A stretch of 50,929 nt of DNA from Shewanella algicola (GCF_014648035.1 NZ_BMQI01000035.1:1-50929), one strand, 5' to 3'. Counted from the stretch's first letter, positions 17,298 through 27,492 are shown. The notes: generated from the letters alone by a model not told the origin. A program made the numbers and translations.

Positions 17298-17346
17298 CGG
17301 GTGGTGTGAAGCGTTGTGCTCATTTTTAAGAGACAAGATTTTACCA

Positions 17347-17378
17347 GAAAGCCCGCAGAGATGTGGGCTTTCTTGTTA
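17347..17378 (+). terminator. trp attenuator (terminator hairpin)
   Basis: GAAAGCCCGCA (17347-17357) pairs with TGTGGGCTTTC (17362-17372), an 11-bp stem with one G-T pair and a 4-nt loop, followed by a T-rich tract (TTGTTATTT). It lies between trpL and trpE and is the expected terminator of the attenuation mechanism. Confidence 0.88.
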
Positions 17379-17460
17379 TTTGGCCCATAGGATTACTCGG
17401 GTTAAACAGCAGTTAAGGTGACCAGATGATAAACATTAATACACAAGGAGCGGCAGCATA

Positions 17461-19029
17461 GTGACGACTACAGTGATCACACCAAACCAACTCGCTCAGG
17501 TTAGCACGCAAAAACAAGCGCTAACCTACCATACTGATCCGTTAAATCTGTATCAGCATGTCACCCAAAACGCGCCGCACACTATGCTGCTTGAATCCGC
17601 TGAGGTCGAAAGTAAAGATCATCTTAAAAGCATCGTGTTAACCCATGCCGCCATGATGATCCGCTGTGACGGTTATCAACTGACGTTTAGCGCACTAACT
17701 GAAAACGGCGCCAGCTTACTTGAGCCAATTGCCACATTCTTTAATCACGCCGGATTACAACGTCAGCCAAAACAATTAATCGTCACCTTACAAAAAGCCA
17801 CCGAGCGACAAGATGAAGATGCGCGCTTAAAATCGACCTCACCGCTTGATGGTTTACGCATGTTTGTGCAGCACATTCACACCAATAATGCGGTTAAATT
17901 TGAAGACTTATTTTTAGGTGGCGTACTGGCATACGACTTAATTGACACTGTAGAGCCGCTTCCTGCCGCGCCCAATGCCAATAATGATTGCCCAGATTAT
18001 TTATTCTACCTCGCAGAAACCTTGATATTAGTTGATCATCAAACTCAGCAAGCAGACATTGTCAGTCATCAATTTAATCAAGACCCAGGCATTAAAGCGC
18101 AGCTGCAAACACAAATCGATAGCGTCAGCCAGCAATGTACGACTCTGGGCGATGTCGCTACATTAGCACCGATTGACGCTGAGGCTGAAGTGAACATCAG
18201 CGACGAGCAATTCAAAAAAACAGTCGTCGATTTAAAAGAGCACATTGTTGCTGGCGATATTTTCCAGGTCGTGCCGTCTCGTTGTTTCAGCTTGCCTTGC
18301 CCTAATACATTAGGAGCATACCGCGCTTTAAGACTTACCAATCCCAGCCCGTACATGTTTTATTTTCGCGGCCCTGATTTCACCTTATTTGGTGCCTCAC
18401 CAGAAAGCGCCTTGAAATACCACGCGGCTAGCAATCAAGTAGAAGTGTATCCAATTGCCGGCACCCGTAAACGCGGTAAAAACGCCCAAGGCGAAATCGA
18501 CTTTGATTTAGACAGCCGTATCGAACTTGAGTTACGTTTAGACAAAAAAGAGTTGTCTGAGCATTTAATGCTGGTCGACTTAGCCCGCAACGACATTGCC
18601 CGTATTAGCCAAAGCGGCAGTCGTAAAGTGGCCGAATTACTTAAAGTTGACCGTTACTCGCACGTGATGCATTTAGTCAGTCGAGTCACAGGCCAGTTAC
18701 GCAGTGATTTAGATGCCCTGCACGCTTATCAAGCCTGTATGAACATGGGCACCTTAGTGGGTGCCCCAAAAGTACGCGCATCACAATTGGTGCGCGAAGC
18801 TGAACAAGCTCGTCGCGGCAGTTATGGCGGCGCAGTGGGTTACGTTAACGGTTTGGGCGACATGGATACCTGCATTGTTATCCGTTCAGCGTTTGTTAAA
18901 AATGACGTCGCTTATATTCAAGCCGGTGCAGGTGTGGTGTTCGACTCAGACCCACAAGCCGAAGCAGATGAAACCCGTCAAAAAGCCCAGGCGGTGATTT
19001 CTGCCATTAAAATGGGAGGTGGTCTATGA
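17461..19029 (+). CDS. trpE: Anthranilate synthase component I
   Basis: Catalyses formation of anthranilate from chorismate with ammonia supplied by TrpG, the first committed step of tryptophan synthesis. It is 522 residues, the usual length. The tryptophan feedback motif LLES is visible at about residue 40, and the chorismate-binding domain shows the conserved IAGTRKRGK, ELRLDKKELSEH and VGAPKVRA patterns. The start is GTG with AGGAG 10 nt upstream. The stop overlaps trpG by 4 bp (ATGA), so the two subunits are probably translationally coupled. Confidence 0.96.
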   Translation: MTTTVITPNQLAQVSTQKQALTYHTDPLNLYQHVTQNAPHTMLLESAEVESKDHLKSIVLTHAAMMIRCDGYQLTFSALTENGASLLEPIATFFNHAGLQRQPKQLIVTLQKATERQDEDARLKSTSPLDGLRMFVQHIHTNNAVKFEDLFLGGVLAYDLIDTVEPLPAAPNANNDCPDYLFYLAETLILVDHQTQQADIVSHQFNQDPGIKAQLQTQIDSVSQQCTTLGDVATLAPIDAEAEVNISDEQFKKTVVDLKEHIVAGDIFQVVPSRCFSLPCPNTLGAYRALRLTNPSPYMFYFRGPDFTLFGASPESALKYHAASNQVEVYPIAGTRKRGKNAQGEIDFDLDSRIELELRLDKKELSEHLMLVDLARNDIARISQSGSRKVAELLKVDRYSHVMHLVSRVTGQLRSDLDALHAYQACMNMGTLVGAPKVRASQLVREAEQARRGSYGGAVGYVNGLGDMDTCIVIRSAFVKNDVAYIQAGAGVVFDSDPQAEADETRQKAQAVISAIKMGGGL

Positions 19030-19661
19030 GCAACTCTCACCCACAAGCGAGCGCTAAAATGAAATTATACCTACTCGATAACTTCGACTCGTTTACCTAC
19101 AACCTTGTGGATCAATTCCGCAGTTTAGGCTGTGAAGTATTGATTTATCGTAACGATGTGAGCGCCGACTATTTAGCTGAAAAACTGATTAACGAAACTG
19201 GCAAAGCGGCCTTAGTGCTATCACCAGGGCCTGGCGCGCCACACGAAGCTGGCTGCATGATGGAGCTTATCGGTAAGGTTGCCGGCAAAGTGCCTATGCT
19301 AGGCATTTGTTTAGGTCATCAAGCCATGGCGGAATACTATGGCGGCAAAGTTGAGCGCGCGCCATTTGTCGTACACGGTAAAGCCAGCCCAACATTTCAT
19401 AATGGCCAGGGTGTATTTGCTAACTTACCATCGCCACTGCCGGTGGCCCGCTATCACAGCTTAGTGGCCACTCGCGTGCCTGATTGCCTAGAGGTTATCG
19501 CCACCACCGAGGACATGCCAATGGCAATATTACACCCTCAACATCAAGCCGTTGGATTTCAGTTTCATCCAGAATCGATATTAACTACCCTAGGTAGCCA
19601 ATTGCTGACGCAAACACTGGCTTATTTAACCCAAGACAATACTGCTATTGGAGGCGCATAA
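19026..19661 (+). CDS. trpG: Anthranilate synthase component II (glutamine amidotransferase)
   Basis: Class I glutamine amidotransferase that supplies ammonia to TrpE. It is 211 residues and stand-alone, unlike the TrpG-TrpD fusion of E. coli. The catalytic triad is visible: Cys in GICLGHQA, and His and Glu in FQFHPES. The first 12 residues precede the conserved KLYLLDNFDSFTYNL, so an internal ATG (19059) could also be used. The 4-bp ATGA overlap with trpE favours the upstream start. The stop overlaps the trpD ATG (TAATG). Confidence 0.95.
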   Translation: MSNSHPQASAKMKLYLLDNFDSFTYNLVDQFRSLGCEVLIYRNDVSADYLAEKLINETGKAALVLSPGPGAPHEAGCMMELIGKVAGKVPMLGICLGHQAMAEYYGGKVERAPFVVHGKASPTFHNGQGVFANLPSPLPVARYHSLVATRVPDCLEVIATTEDMPMAILHPQHQAVGFQFHPESILTTLGSQLLTQTLAYLTQDNTAIGGA

Positions 19662-20704
19662 TGGCTAACTTACAACCTTTATTCGACCAACTCTACCAGG
19701 GGCAACACCTCAACCGTGAGCAAACCGCCGAGCTGTTTAGTACGATTATTGAGGGCGAAATGGAACCGGCCACCATGGCGGGAATGTTAGTAGCTCTTAA
19801 AATGCGCGGCGAAACCATTGACGAAATCACTGGTGCTGCAGATGCTTTAAGACACGCCGCTAAGGCGTTCCCTCGCTCTAAAGCATCGATAGAAACTGGG
19901 ATTGTCGATATTGTCGGCACAGGCGGCGATGGTTATAACACCATTAATATCTCAACCACGGCAGCCTTTGTGGCCGCCGCTGCTGGCGCTAAAGTGGCCA
20001 AGCACGGCAACCGCAGTGTGTCGAGTAAATCAGGCTCATCTGACTTATTATCCCATTGTGGTATCGCGCTCACGATGGCACCAGAAGCGGCAAGCCAATG
20101 TTTAGATGAGCTAGGGTTATGCTTTTTATTTGCGCCGCATTATCACGGCGGTGTCAGACATGCAGTGCCGGTTAGAGCGGCACTCAAAACCCGTACCATT
20201 TTTAATGTACTTGGGCCATTAATTAACCCTGCCAAGCCTGAGTCAATGCTACTTGGGGTTTATTCGCTCGAATTGATTGAGCCGATAGCACAAGTGCTCA
20301 ATGCCCTTGGGGTAAAACGCGCCATGGTTGTGTACGGTAGCGGCTTAGATGAAGTGGCACTGCACGGCATTACCCATGTCGCAGAACTAAAAGACGGCGT
20401 GGTACGTACTTATCAGCTTACCCCTGAAGACCTTGGGGTCACGCGCGCGGATATCACCGCGTTAACCGGCGGCGAGCCTAGTGACAATGCGCTGATCACT
20501 CAAGCCATTTTACAAGGACAAGGCCAGAGCGCACATCGTGATGCGGTTGCCATCAATGCCGGGTGCGCCTTATACGTTAGCGGTATTTGCGCCTCTGTTG
20601 CGCAAGGTACACAATTAGCGTTAGCCACCTTAGCCACAGGTAAAGCCTACACACTTTTAACCGATTTAGCCGCTGCTAGCCAAGCTGGAGAAAACAATGA
20701 GTAA
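19661..20704 (+). CDS. trpD: Anthranilate phosphoribosyltransferase
   Basis: Transfers phosphoribose from PRPP to anthranilate. It is 347 residues, a normal stand-alone TrpD. The glycine-rich PRPP loop GTGGDGYNTINIST is at about residues 86-99 and KHGNRSVSSKSGSSDLL follows. It overlaps trpG by 1 bp and trpC by 8 bp, so the operon is tightly packed. Confidence 0.96.
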   Translation: MANLQPLFDQLYQGQHLNREQTAELFSTIIEGEMEPATMAGMLVALKMRGETIDEITGAADALRHAAKAFPRSKASIETGIVDIVGTGGDGYNTINISTTAAFVAAAAGAKVAKHGNRSVSSKSGSSDLLSHCGIALTMAPEAASQCLDELGLCFLFAPHYHGGVRHAVPVRAALKTRTIFNVLGPLINPAKPESMLLGVYSLELIEPIAQVLNALGVKRAMVVYGSGLDEVALHGITHVAELKDGVVRTYQLTPEDLGVTRADITALTGGEPSDNALITQAILQGQGQSAHRDAVAINAGCALYVSGICASVAQGTQLALATLATGKAYTLLTDLAAASQAGENNE

Positions 20705-22100
20705 CCCAGAAAGTAATGTATTAACGCGCATTGTTGATACTAAAGTTGCCCATATTGCAGCCCTTAAACTGCGCTTTCCTGAAGCCAGTTTGCAGCCTAA
20801 GATATCTGATCGCAGTTTATACTCGGCGCTTAAAGCGCCTAATGCACAATTTATTTTAGAATGTAAAAAAGCCAGTCCGTCTAAAGGACTTATCCGCCCA
20901 GATTTTAACGTCGAAGCCATTGCCGATATTTACAATCATTATGCTGCGGGTATTTCGGTGTTAACAGACGAAGAATTTTTCCAGGGCGACATGGATTACA
21001 TTCCTCGGGTACGCGCTCGAGTGACTCAACCTATCATCTGTAAAGATTTCTTTGTCGACCCATATCAAGTGAAGCTCGCGGCCCATCAAGGCGCTGATGC
21101 CATCTTATTAATGCTCTCGGTGCTCGATGATGCTCAATATCGCCTGTTGGCCGACGAAGCCGCTAAGTATCAACTCGATACCTTAACGGAAGTCAGTAAT
21201 GAGCCAGAGCTACAGCGAGCGATTGATCTTAATGCGCCGATTATTGGTATTAACAATCGCAACCTACGTGACTTGAGTACTGATTTAGCCACCACCGAAC
21301 TTTTGGCGCCGCAAATCCCAGCGGATCGCGTAGTGATTAGCGAGTCAGGCATTTATAACCACCAGCAAACACGTCGTCTTAACCCGTTAGTGGATGGCTA
21401 CCTTGTTGGCAGTTCAATCATGGCACAAGCCGATATCGACCTTGCCTGCCGTCAGCTTATTTATGGCAACAATAAAGTCTGTGGCTTAACCCGTATTGAT
21501 GACATTGCTGCAGTCGCTAAAGCGGGTGCCGTTTTTGGTGGATTGATTTTCCACCCTAAATCGCCACGAGCCGTCAGCGCAGAAACAGCCGCCCAACTCA
21601 TTGCCCAAATGCAGCAACAACACATCGCACTTAATATGGTCGGGGTATTTGTTAACGAACAGGTTGAAACCATTGCAACTTTAGCGCAAACACTCAATCT
21701 TTTTGCTGTGCAATTACACGGCAATGAAACCGAACTTGAAATTGATGCCCTGCGCGCATTGTTGACACAAAAGCAGCTCAGTACACAAATTTGGAAAGCC
21801 ATTGCCATCGACAATCAAACAGGTGCCGTGGCTAACAAACCGAAAGGTGCTGACCGATATTTGTATGACAGCAAATCGGCCGAACAATTTGGCGGTACAG
21901 GCCAAACCTTTAATTGGCAAGCTGACATCGACAATAAGGCTGATGCCATGTTGGCTGGCGGTTTAACCCCAGACAATGTTTATCAGGCCAGTCAGCAAGG
22001 CTTTTATGGGGTAGATATTAACTCTGGTGTAGAATCAGCGCCTGGTCATAAAGATCATCAAAAACTGATTGCTGCATTTACCCAATTACGCCGTAACTAA
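20697..22100 (+). CDS. trpCF: Bifunctional indole-3-glycerol-phosphate synthase / PRA isomerase
   Basis: Fusion of TrpC (N-terminal, about residues 1-255; ECKKASPSKGLI and the SESGI motif) and TrpF (C-terminal, from KVCGLTRIDD at about 262; GVDINSGVESAPG near the end), as in E. coli TrpC. It isomerises phosphoribosylanthranilate and then closes the indole ring to indole-3-glycerol phosphate. The 467 residues match the fused enzyme. A 56-nt gap to trpB contains GAAGGGA before the trpB ATG. Confidence 0.95.
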   Translation: MSNPESNVLTRIVDTKVAHIAALKLRFPEASLQPKISDRSLYSALKAPNAQFILECKKASPSKGLIRPDFNVEAIADIYNHYAAGISVLTDEEFFQGDMDYIPRVRARVTQPIICKDFFVDPYQVKLAAHQGADAILLMLSVLDDAQYRLLADEAAKYQLDTLTEVSNEPELQRAIDLNAPIIGINNRNLRDLSTDLATTELLAPQIPADRVVISESGIYNHQQTRRLNPLVDGYLVGSSIMAQADIDLACRQLIYGNNKVCGLTRIDDIAAVAKAGAVFGGLIFHPKSPRAVSAETAAQLIAQMQQQHIALNMVGVFVNEQVETIATLAQTLNLFAVQLHGNETELEIDALRALLTQKQLSTQIWKAIAIDNQTGAVANKPKGADRYLYDSKSAEQFGGTGQTFNWQADIDNKADAMLAGGLTPDNVYQASQQGFYGVDINSGVESAPGHKDHQKLIAAFTQLRRN

Positions 22101-22156
22101 TTTGTATATTACGACACGATTTTTAGCGATAACACGATTACTCGAAGGGAACATTT

Positions 22157-23324
22157 ATGACCGAGCTCAAGCTTAACCCTTATTTCGGCGAATACGGCGG
22201 CATGTACGTACCGCAAATTCTAGTGCCAGCCTTAAAGCAACTTGAAACCGCCTTTGTTGAAGCGCAGCAAGATGAAAGCTTTCAGGCTGAATTTACTGAC
22301 TTACTGAAAAACTATGCGGGTCGCCCAACAGCATTGACCTTAACCCGTAACTTAAGCCCGAACCCAATGGTAAAAATTTACCTTAAGCGTGAAGACTTAC
22401 TCCACGGTGGCGCGCACAAAACAAACCAGGTATTAGGCCAGGCATTATTGGCTAAACGCATGGGTAAAAAAGAAATTATTGCCGAAACAGGCGCTGGCCA
22501 ACATGGTGTAGCAACCGCCCTAGCCTGCGCGCTTTTAGGTTTAAAATGTAAAGTCTATATGGGCGCAAAAGACATTGAACGCCAGTCGCCAAATGTGTTC
22601 CGCATGAAACTAATGGGCGCTGAAGTTATTCCAGTCACCTCTGGCTCATCAACCCTAAAAGATGCCTGTAACGAAGCCATGCGCGACTGGTCAGCAAGCT
22701 ACGACAAAGCGCATTACTTATTAGGCACCGCCGCGGGTCCACATCCCTTCCCAACATAAAAAGCAAATGCTTGAAAAAGAAGGCCGCTTGCCTGATGCCG
22801 TGATCGCCTGTGTTGGCGGTGGTTCAAACGCCATTGGTATGTTTGCTGACTTTATCGATGAGCCATCTGTTGAGCTGATTGGTGTAGAACCTGCAGGTAA
22901 AGGTATCGACACCCCAATGCACGGCGCGCCGCTTAAACACGGTAAAACCGGTATATTTTTTGGGATGAAGTCACCGTTAATGCAAGACACTTCAGGCCAA
23001 ATTGAAGAATCATACTCAGTGTCTGCCGGGCTTGATTTCCCGTCTGTTGGACCACAGCATGCACATTTGAATGCCATTGGCCGTGCTCGTTACGAGTCTG
23101 CCACCGATGATGAAGCACTAGACATGTTCCAAACTCTGGCTCGCTGTGAAGGGATTATTCCTGCATTAGAATCTGCCCACGCACTGGCGTATGCCGTTCG
23201 TATGGCAAAAGAAGCCACTAAAGAAACCATCCTCGTGGTTAACTTATCAGGACGTGGTGACAAAGATATTTTCACCGTGGCAGATATTCTAGAAGCCAAA
23301 CAACAGGAGAGCGGCAATGAGTAA
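22157..23324 (+). pseudogene. trpB: Tryptophan synthase beta subunit, disrupted by a 38-nt deletion
   Basis: TrpB condenses indole with serine using PLP. The first 200 codons are intact, including the PLP lysine in GGAHKTNQ and the catalytic Glu in AETGAGQHG, and end at GPHPFPT followed directly by TAA (22757-22759). The remainder resumes in another frame at KKQMLEKEG (22758 onward), with the PLP phosphate loop [10 protein letters not shown], and continues to the proper C-terminus, overlapping trpA by 8 bp. Compared with the family, the segment IVREFQRMIGEET is missing. The gene is 1168 nt, one more than a multiple of three, which fits loss of 38 nt. As written no functional TrpB can be made. 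Either a real mutation (tryptophan auxotrophy) or an assembly error. Confidence 0.9.
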
Positions 23325-24120
23325 CCGTTATCAAGCAACATTTGCAGCCCTTAAAGCCCAACAAAAAGGCGCGTTCGTTCCGTTTGTGACCATTGGCGAC
23401 CCAGACCTTGAGCTATCGTTAAAAATTATTCAAACCTTGGTTGATAATGGCGCCGATGCCCTTGAATTAGGCTTTCCGTTTTCAGACCCACTCGCTGACG
23501 GCCCAGTCATTCAAGGTGCCAATTTGCGCTCTTTAGCCGCAGGCACTAAACCTGATGATTGTTTTGAGCTTATCGCTAACATCCGCGCACAACACCCAGA
23601 CTTACCAATCGGCTTATTACTGTACGCGAACTTGGTGTTTGCTAACGGTATTGATGCATTTTATGCCAAAGCACAAGCGGTTGGCGTTGATTCAGTGCTT
23701 ATTGCCGACGTGCCTGTTGAAGAGTCAGCACCTTTTGGTCAAGCAGCTAAAGCTCACGGTATTGCGCCTATTTTTATTGCGCCTCCTAATGCCGACGCTG
23801 ACACATTAAAACTTGTCAGTGGCAGTGGCGAAGGCTATACCTACTTATTGTCGCGCGCAGGCGTAACAGGTACTGAGTCAAAAGCAGGCCAACCGATTGA
23901 AAATATTTTAGCTCAGCTTGCAGAGTTTAATGCCCCACCGCCATTACTTGGCTTTGGCATTGCCGAGCCTGAACAAGTTCGTGCCGCTATCAGCGCAGGT
24001 GCTGCTGGTGCTATTTCAGGGTCTGCTGTGGTTAAAATTATTGAAGCGCATCAACATGATGAAGCCACACTGTTGGCTAAGCTAGCGGAGTTTACCCGCG
24101 CAATGAAAGCGGCAACTTAA
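23317..24120 (+). CDS. trpA: Tryptophan synthase alpha subunit
   Basis: Cleaves indole-3-glycerol phosphate to indole, which is passed to TrpB. It is 267 residues, full length. The catalytic Glu and Asp lie in [15 protein letters not shown] (about residues 48-62), the substrate phosphate loop SRAGVTG is present, and [10 protein letters not shown] and GAISGSAVV follow as expected. It is the last gene of the operon and overlaps the trpB 3' end by 8 bp. With trpB broken, its only partner in this window is missing. Confidence 0.96.
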   Translation: MSNRYQATFAALKAQQKGAFVPFVTIGDPDLELSLKIIQTLVDNGADALELGFPFSDPLADGPVIQGANLRSLAAGTKPDDCFELIANIRAQHPDLPIGLLLYANLVFANGIDAFYAKAQAVGVDSVLIADVPVEESAPFGQAAKAHGIAPIFIAPPNADADTLKLVSGSGEGYTYLLSRAGVTGTESKAGQPIENILAQLAEFNAPPPLLGFGIAEPEQVRAAISAGAAGAISGSAVVKIIEAHQHDEATLLAKLAEFTRAMKAAT

Positions 24121-24144
24121 CGTCGATTGGGTATATACCAAATA

Positions 24145-24173
24145 AAAGGAGCAACAGGTTTGCTCCTTTTTTT
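24145..24173 (+). terminator. Terminator of the trp operon
   Basis: AAAGGAGCAA (24145-24154) pairs with TTGCTCCTTT (24160-24169) and is followed by T residues, 25 nt after the trpA stop. Confidence 0.9.
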
Positions 24174-24448
24174 ATGACCATGACATAATCATACCTAAAT
24201 AACCTGAGCTCGGGATAATAAACGCTTCAAATATTATTCTCCCTCCTCCTCTCTAGTGCGGCTAAAAAATATTGCATTGCTTACAAGTCGTATCAGTGGA
24301 TCACATTCGAGGGTAAAACCTGCTTCAATTGCCAATCACCTAGTGCTTACTGTTCATAAACGCTGTAGCCTCATGTACAATCGAACGTCATTACCTAGTT
24401 GATCGCCTTGCTAGTGCGATTTTCGACCTTTTTTTGTTTGAGATATTT
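24174..24448. other. Intergenic region without recognisable gene
   Basis: Between the trp terminator and yciB no open frame, RNA gene or clear repeat is visible. It should hold the yciB promoter, but no convincing -35/-10 pair stands out. Confidence 0.6.
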
Positions 24449-25000
24449 ATGAAGCAACTGTTAGATTTTTTACCTTTAGTGATCTTTTTTGCCGTGTATA
24501 AATTTTACGATATTTACACCGCAACGGGCGTATTAATCGCGGCAACGGCCATTCAATTAGTTGTCACCTACTTATTGTATAAACACATTGAAAAGATGCA
24601 TTTAGCCACTTTTGCAATGGTGACAGTATTTGGGTCGTTAACCTTGTTTTTTCATGACGATGCCTTCATTAAATGGAAAGTCACTATCGTCTACGCCTTG
24701 TTTGCGATTGGATTAATTGTGTCACAAGTCATGGGAAAACCAGCGCTGAAAAGCATGCTCGGAAAAGAAATGACAGTAGGCGATAAAATCTGGACTCAGC
24801 TCACATGGTATTGGGTCAGTTTTTTTGTATTATGTGGTTTAGCAAATATTTATATTGCCTTTAGTTTACCGCTTGAAACCTGGGTAAACTTCAAGGTGTT
24901 CGGCCTTACTGCCCTCACCTTAATTAATACAGTAATAACCGTTGTTTATCTGTACAGAAATATGCAAGAAGAACCAATTAACCCTGAAGATGGTCAGTGA
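24449..25000 (+). CDS. yciB: Inner-membrane intracellular septation protein A (YciB)
   Basis: Integral inner-membrane protein of the IspZ/YciB family, linked in enterobacteria to cell-envelope elongation and septation. It is 183 residues from the ATG at 24449 ([14 protein letters not shown], matching E. coli MKQFLDFLPLV). A TTG five codons upstream is non-conserved. About five transmembrane segments can be seen, and the family motif [12 protein letters not shown] is in the middle. The order yciB-yciI near trp is conserved with E. coli. Confidence 0.93.
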   Translation: MKQLLDFLPLVIFFAVYKFYDIYTATGVLIAATAIQLVVTYLLYKHIEKMHLATFAMVTVFGSLTLFFHDDAFIKWKVTIVYALFAIGLIVSQVMGKPALKSMLGKEMTVGDKIWTQLTWYWVSFFVLCGLANIYIAFSLPLETWVNFKVFGLTALTLINTVITVVYLYRNMQEEPINPEDGQ

Positions 25001-25035
25001 TCATCAATTCGTATTTCAATAAGGAAGCCGTCAAT

Positions 25036-25335
25036 ATGTGGTACATGATTTCATCTCAAGACGTAAAGAATAGCTTAGAAAAACGTATGTCAGTTCGCGC
25101 AGACCATTTAGCTCGCTTACAAGCTTTAGCTGATGAAGGTCGCTTATTAACGGCTGGGCCACACCCTACCATTGACAACGAAAATCCAGGTGACGCAGGC
25201 TTTACTGGTTCATTGGTGGTTGCTGATTTCCCATCTTTAGAAGACGCACAAGCCTGGGCTGACGTTGACCCGTATATTGCTGCAGGTGTTTATAAAAGCG
25301 TTATCGTTAAGCCATTTAAACGAGTATTGCCTTAA
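25036..25335 (+). CDS. yciI: YciI family protein
   Basis: A 99-residue ferredoxin-like-fold protein of the YciI/YCII family, some members of which have dehydrochlorinase-like activity; the E. coli function is not settled. It matches E. coli YciI throughout ([37 protein letters not shown]). I start it at the ATG at 25036, preceded by AAGGAAG. An in-frame start at 24997 would overlap yciB and adds non-family residues. The stop overlaps the xthA ATG by one base. Confidence 0.92.
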   Translation: MWYMISSQDVKNSLEKRMSVRADHLARLQALADEGRLLTAGPHPTIDNENPGDAGFTGSLVVADFPSLEDAQAWADVDPYIAAGVYKSVIVKPFKRVLP

Positions 25336-26141
25336 TGAAGATTGTTTCATTTAACATTAACGGTCTGCGCGCACGCTTGCATCAATTGCAAGCGCTAATC
25401 GACAGCCATTCGCCAGACATTATTGGCCTGCAAGAAACCAAAGTGCACGACGAAGCCTTCCCATTGGCAGACATTGAAGCCATGGGTTATAAGGTTCATT
25501 ATCATGGTGGTAAAGCCCATTATGGTGTGGCTATGCTGTCTAAGGCTGAGCCTTTAAACATTATTAAAGGCTTTGAAACCGACGAAGAAGATGCTCAGCG
25601 CCGTTTAATCATTGGTCAGTTCAAACAAGATAATGGCCGTACATTAACCGTATTCAATGGTTATTTCCCCCAAGGCGAAAACATTAACCATGAAACGAAA
25701 TACCCAGCCAAACGTAAGTTTTATCAAGATTTGATGCTGCACTTAGAAAAGCACCATCAAGCAGATGAAGACATCGCGATTATTGGTGATATTAATATTT
25801 CACCCACTGATTTAGATATCGGCATTGGCGATGTCAATGCAAAGCGTTGGTTAAAAACCGGTAAATGCAGCTTTCAGCCAGAAGAACGTGAGTGGTTAGC
25901 GCGTCTGCAACAATGGGGCTTTATTGACAGTTTCCGTCATTTACACCCAAGTCGAACTGAGCGTTATTCATGGTTTGACTATCGCAGCAAAGGCTTTGAT
26001 GACAACCGCGGACTGCGTATTGACGTGATTTTGGTCACTCAGCCTATGGTTGCCCGCCTCGTTGAATCTGACGTTGATTATGATTTACGCGGCATTGAAA
26101 AACCGTCTGATCATGCGCCCATCTGGACAACATTAAGTTAA
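25335..26141 (+). CDS. xthA: Exodeoxyribonuclease III
   Basis: Exonuclease III and AP endonuclease of base-excision repair, EEP superfamily. It is 268 residues, like E. coli Xth. The metal-binding Glu lies in GLQETK (about residue 34), DINISPTDLDIG holds the Asp/Asn pair (about 151-153), and SDHAPIW carries the terminal Asp-His. It overlaps yciI by 1 bp (TAATG), so they are probably coupled. A bidirectional terminator follows. Confidence 0.95.
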   Translation: MKIVSFNINGLRARLHQLQALIDSHSPDIIGLQETKVHDEAFPLADIEAMGYKVHYHGGKAHYGVAMLSKAEPLNIIKGFETDEEDAQRRLIIGQFKQDNGRTLTVFNGYFPQGENINHETKYPAKRKFYQDLMLHLEKHHQADEDIAIIGDINISPTDLDIGIGDVNAKRWLKTGKCSFQPEEREWLARLQQWGFIDSFRHLHPSRTERYSWFDYRSKGFDDNRGLRIDVILVTQPMVARLVESDVDYDLRGIEKPSDHAPIWTTLS

Positions 26142-26183
26142 GCAGTCTTGTGACTTAGACAGTCTAGCTAAAACTTGTTCAAC

Positions 26184-26219
26184 AAAAAATGCTACGCCAT
26201 TAATGGTGTAGCATTTTTT
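26184..26219. terminator. Bidirectional terminator between xthA and the minus-strand operon
   Basis: AAAAATGCTACGCCAT and its near-perfect complement flank a TA loop (one G-T pair) with A/T runs on both sides. It serves xthA on the plus strand and the operon ending at 26227 on the minus strand. Confidence 0.9.
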
Positions 26220-26226
26220 ATTGGCT

Positions 26227-27492
26227 TTAAAAAAAGTAGCGGCTAGACACTTGCCATTGCTGTTCAACAAGATCGATTGGTTGGTTTAGATACTTTCTTG
26301 CAGGCCTAGTTGAATCAATCACATTGTATTCAAACTGCATAAACCAGGGTCTATCAAGCTGATATTGATAAGCTATAGTAAACGACTGCCCATCCTCGTT
26401 GTTATCATCTTCAGGTGTGTCATCGTTATCAGTAACCGAGAAATCTTCTACTCGTAGACTGACTCTGTGCTGCGACCAACGCTTACTAAGCATGATATAA
26501 CCAGAGTGAAAGTCATTATCGACCACGGGCCAGCCATCGGTATTGGTCATTAAGGTATTGCCTTGCATATACTGGCTGATTAAATTGATCCCCATGGGCA
26601 AACGCCATTTGGCGCCAATATGACCGAATTGAGTTAACCACACATACTGGCCTTGCTTAACAATTAAGGTATCCGCGTTATTGTCGTAATATCCGGCTTG
26701 GACACTGCCTTTTTCGCGCCAGGTCCACTTAGCTACAACATGAGCACCAATATGATCATCGAGCTCAGTAAAGGGGTCTGAGTTTGCTGCTTGCTCGTCG
26801 AGCATACCGCCAGGTTGCATTGCCGGTATGGTGGTGATGGGAAGGGTTTCTTGTAATAATGTTTGCCGCGAACTTTGCGTCCAACCATGCCACGCGAGCA
26901 TGGCACCCGTGGTGTCGTTATACATAAATGCTTCGGCTGTTACCGAAAAATCATGAGCTGATTGGCGGTATTTGCCTAAAGACTCTACCGTGGTTGACAA
27001 ACCGATGTGCCTTACCTCTTCAGCAAGCCAGCTGTTCATTGTCGAATAACTTAAACTGTAAGGCGATGCCCATGCTGTGGCGACGTTTTCTAATGAAATT
27101 TGGGGGTACATTAAGCCAAATTCGACATCGAGTCGAATACCCGATTCGCTTGGAATATCGCGATAACGCACCCTGGCTTCAGTTAAGCCAATGCCATTGT
27201 TGAAACCATCCATATAGCCGTTCGCAACAATACGGCTAGACCAAGCGTCGCCCCACTGAGCCTGGTAATTCAGCCCAAGTTGCGACAACGCAATTTGGCC
27301 GCCATTGTTGGCAGCAAACTTACCCAATCCGCCATCAAGGTAAGAATCGATACTGTCTGCATACTTTATACGGGTATCAAGTACGCCACTGACATGATGC
27401 TCAACACCACCCCATTCCATCGCCGCGACGCTTATGTGCAAGGTTAAAAGCGATAAACAGATGCTGCGAGTTATTAAGCGGTTGATAATCAT
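26227..27492 (-). CDS. Predicted outer-membrane beta-barrel protein of a cupredoxin/c-di-GMP operon
   Basis: An unrecognised protein of 421 residues from the ATG at 27492. It has a signal peptide (ICLSLLTLHISVAA) and a body rich in alternating aromatic/polar strands with Gly-Trp-Asp turns. It ends in WQVSSRYFF, and a C-terminal Phe after alternating residues is the classic outer-membrane barrel signal. It resembles the porin-like proteins annotated as hypothetical in marine gammaproteobacteria. It is the third gene of the operon and starts 5 nt after the GGDEF/EAL stop, with AGGAG only 2 nt from this ATG. The start is therefore uncertain and a TTG upstream at 27525 would overlap the previous gene. 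A role as channel or surface partner of the sensor is inference. Confidence 0.75.
   Translation of the reverse strand: MIINRLITRSICLSLLTLHISVAAMEWGGVEHHVSGVLDTRIKYADSIDSYLDGGLGKFAANNGGQIALSQLGLNYQAQWGDAWSSRIVANGYMDGFNNGIGLTEARVRYRDIPSESGIRLDVEFGLMYPQISLENVATAWASPYSLSYSTMNSWLAEEVRHIGLSTTVESLGKYRQSAHDFSVTAEAFMYNDTTGAMLAWHGWTQSSRQTLLQETLPITTIPAMQPGGMLDEQAANSDPFTELDDHIGAHVVAKWTWREKGSVQAGYYDNNADTLIVKQGQYVWLTQFGHIGAKWRLPMGINLISQYMQGNTLMTNTDGWPVVDNDFHSGYIMLSKRWSQHRVSLRVEDFSVTDNDDTPEDDNNEDGQSFTIAYQYQLDRPWFMQFEYNVIDSTRPARKYLNQPIDLVEQQWQVSSRYFF

Noticed and set aside
22767..23324. Second half of trpB as an independent gene
   Set aside because: It lacks the PLP lysine domain, has no ribosome binding site, and reads as the plain C-terminal continuation of TrpB.
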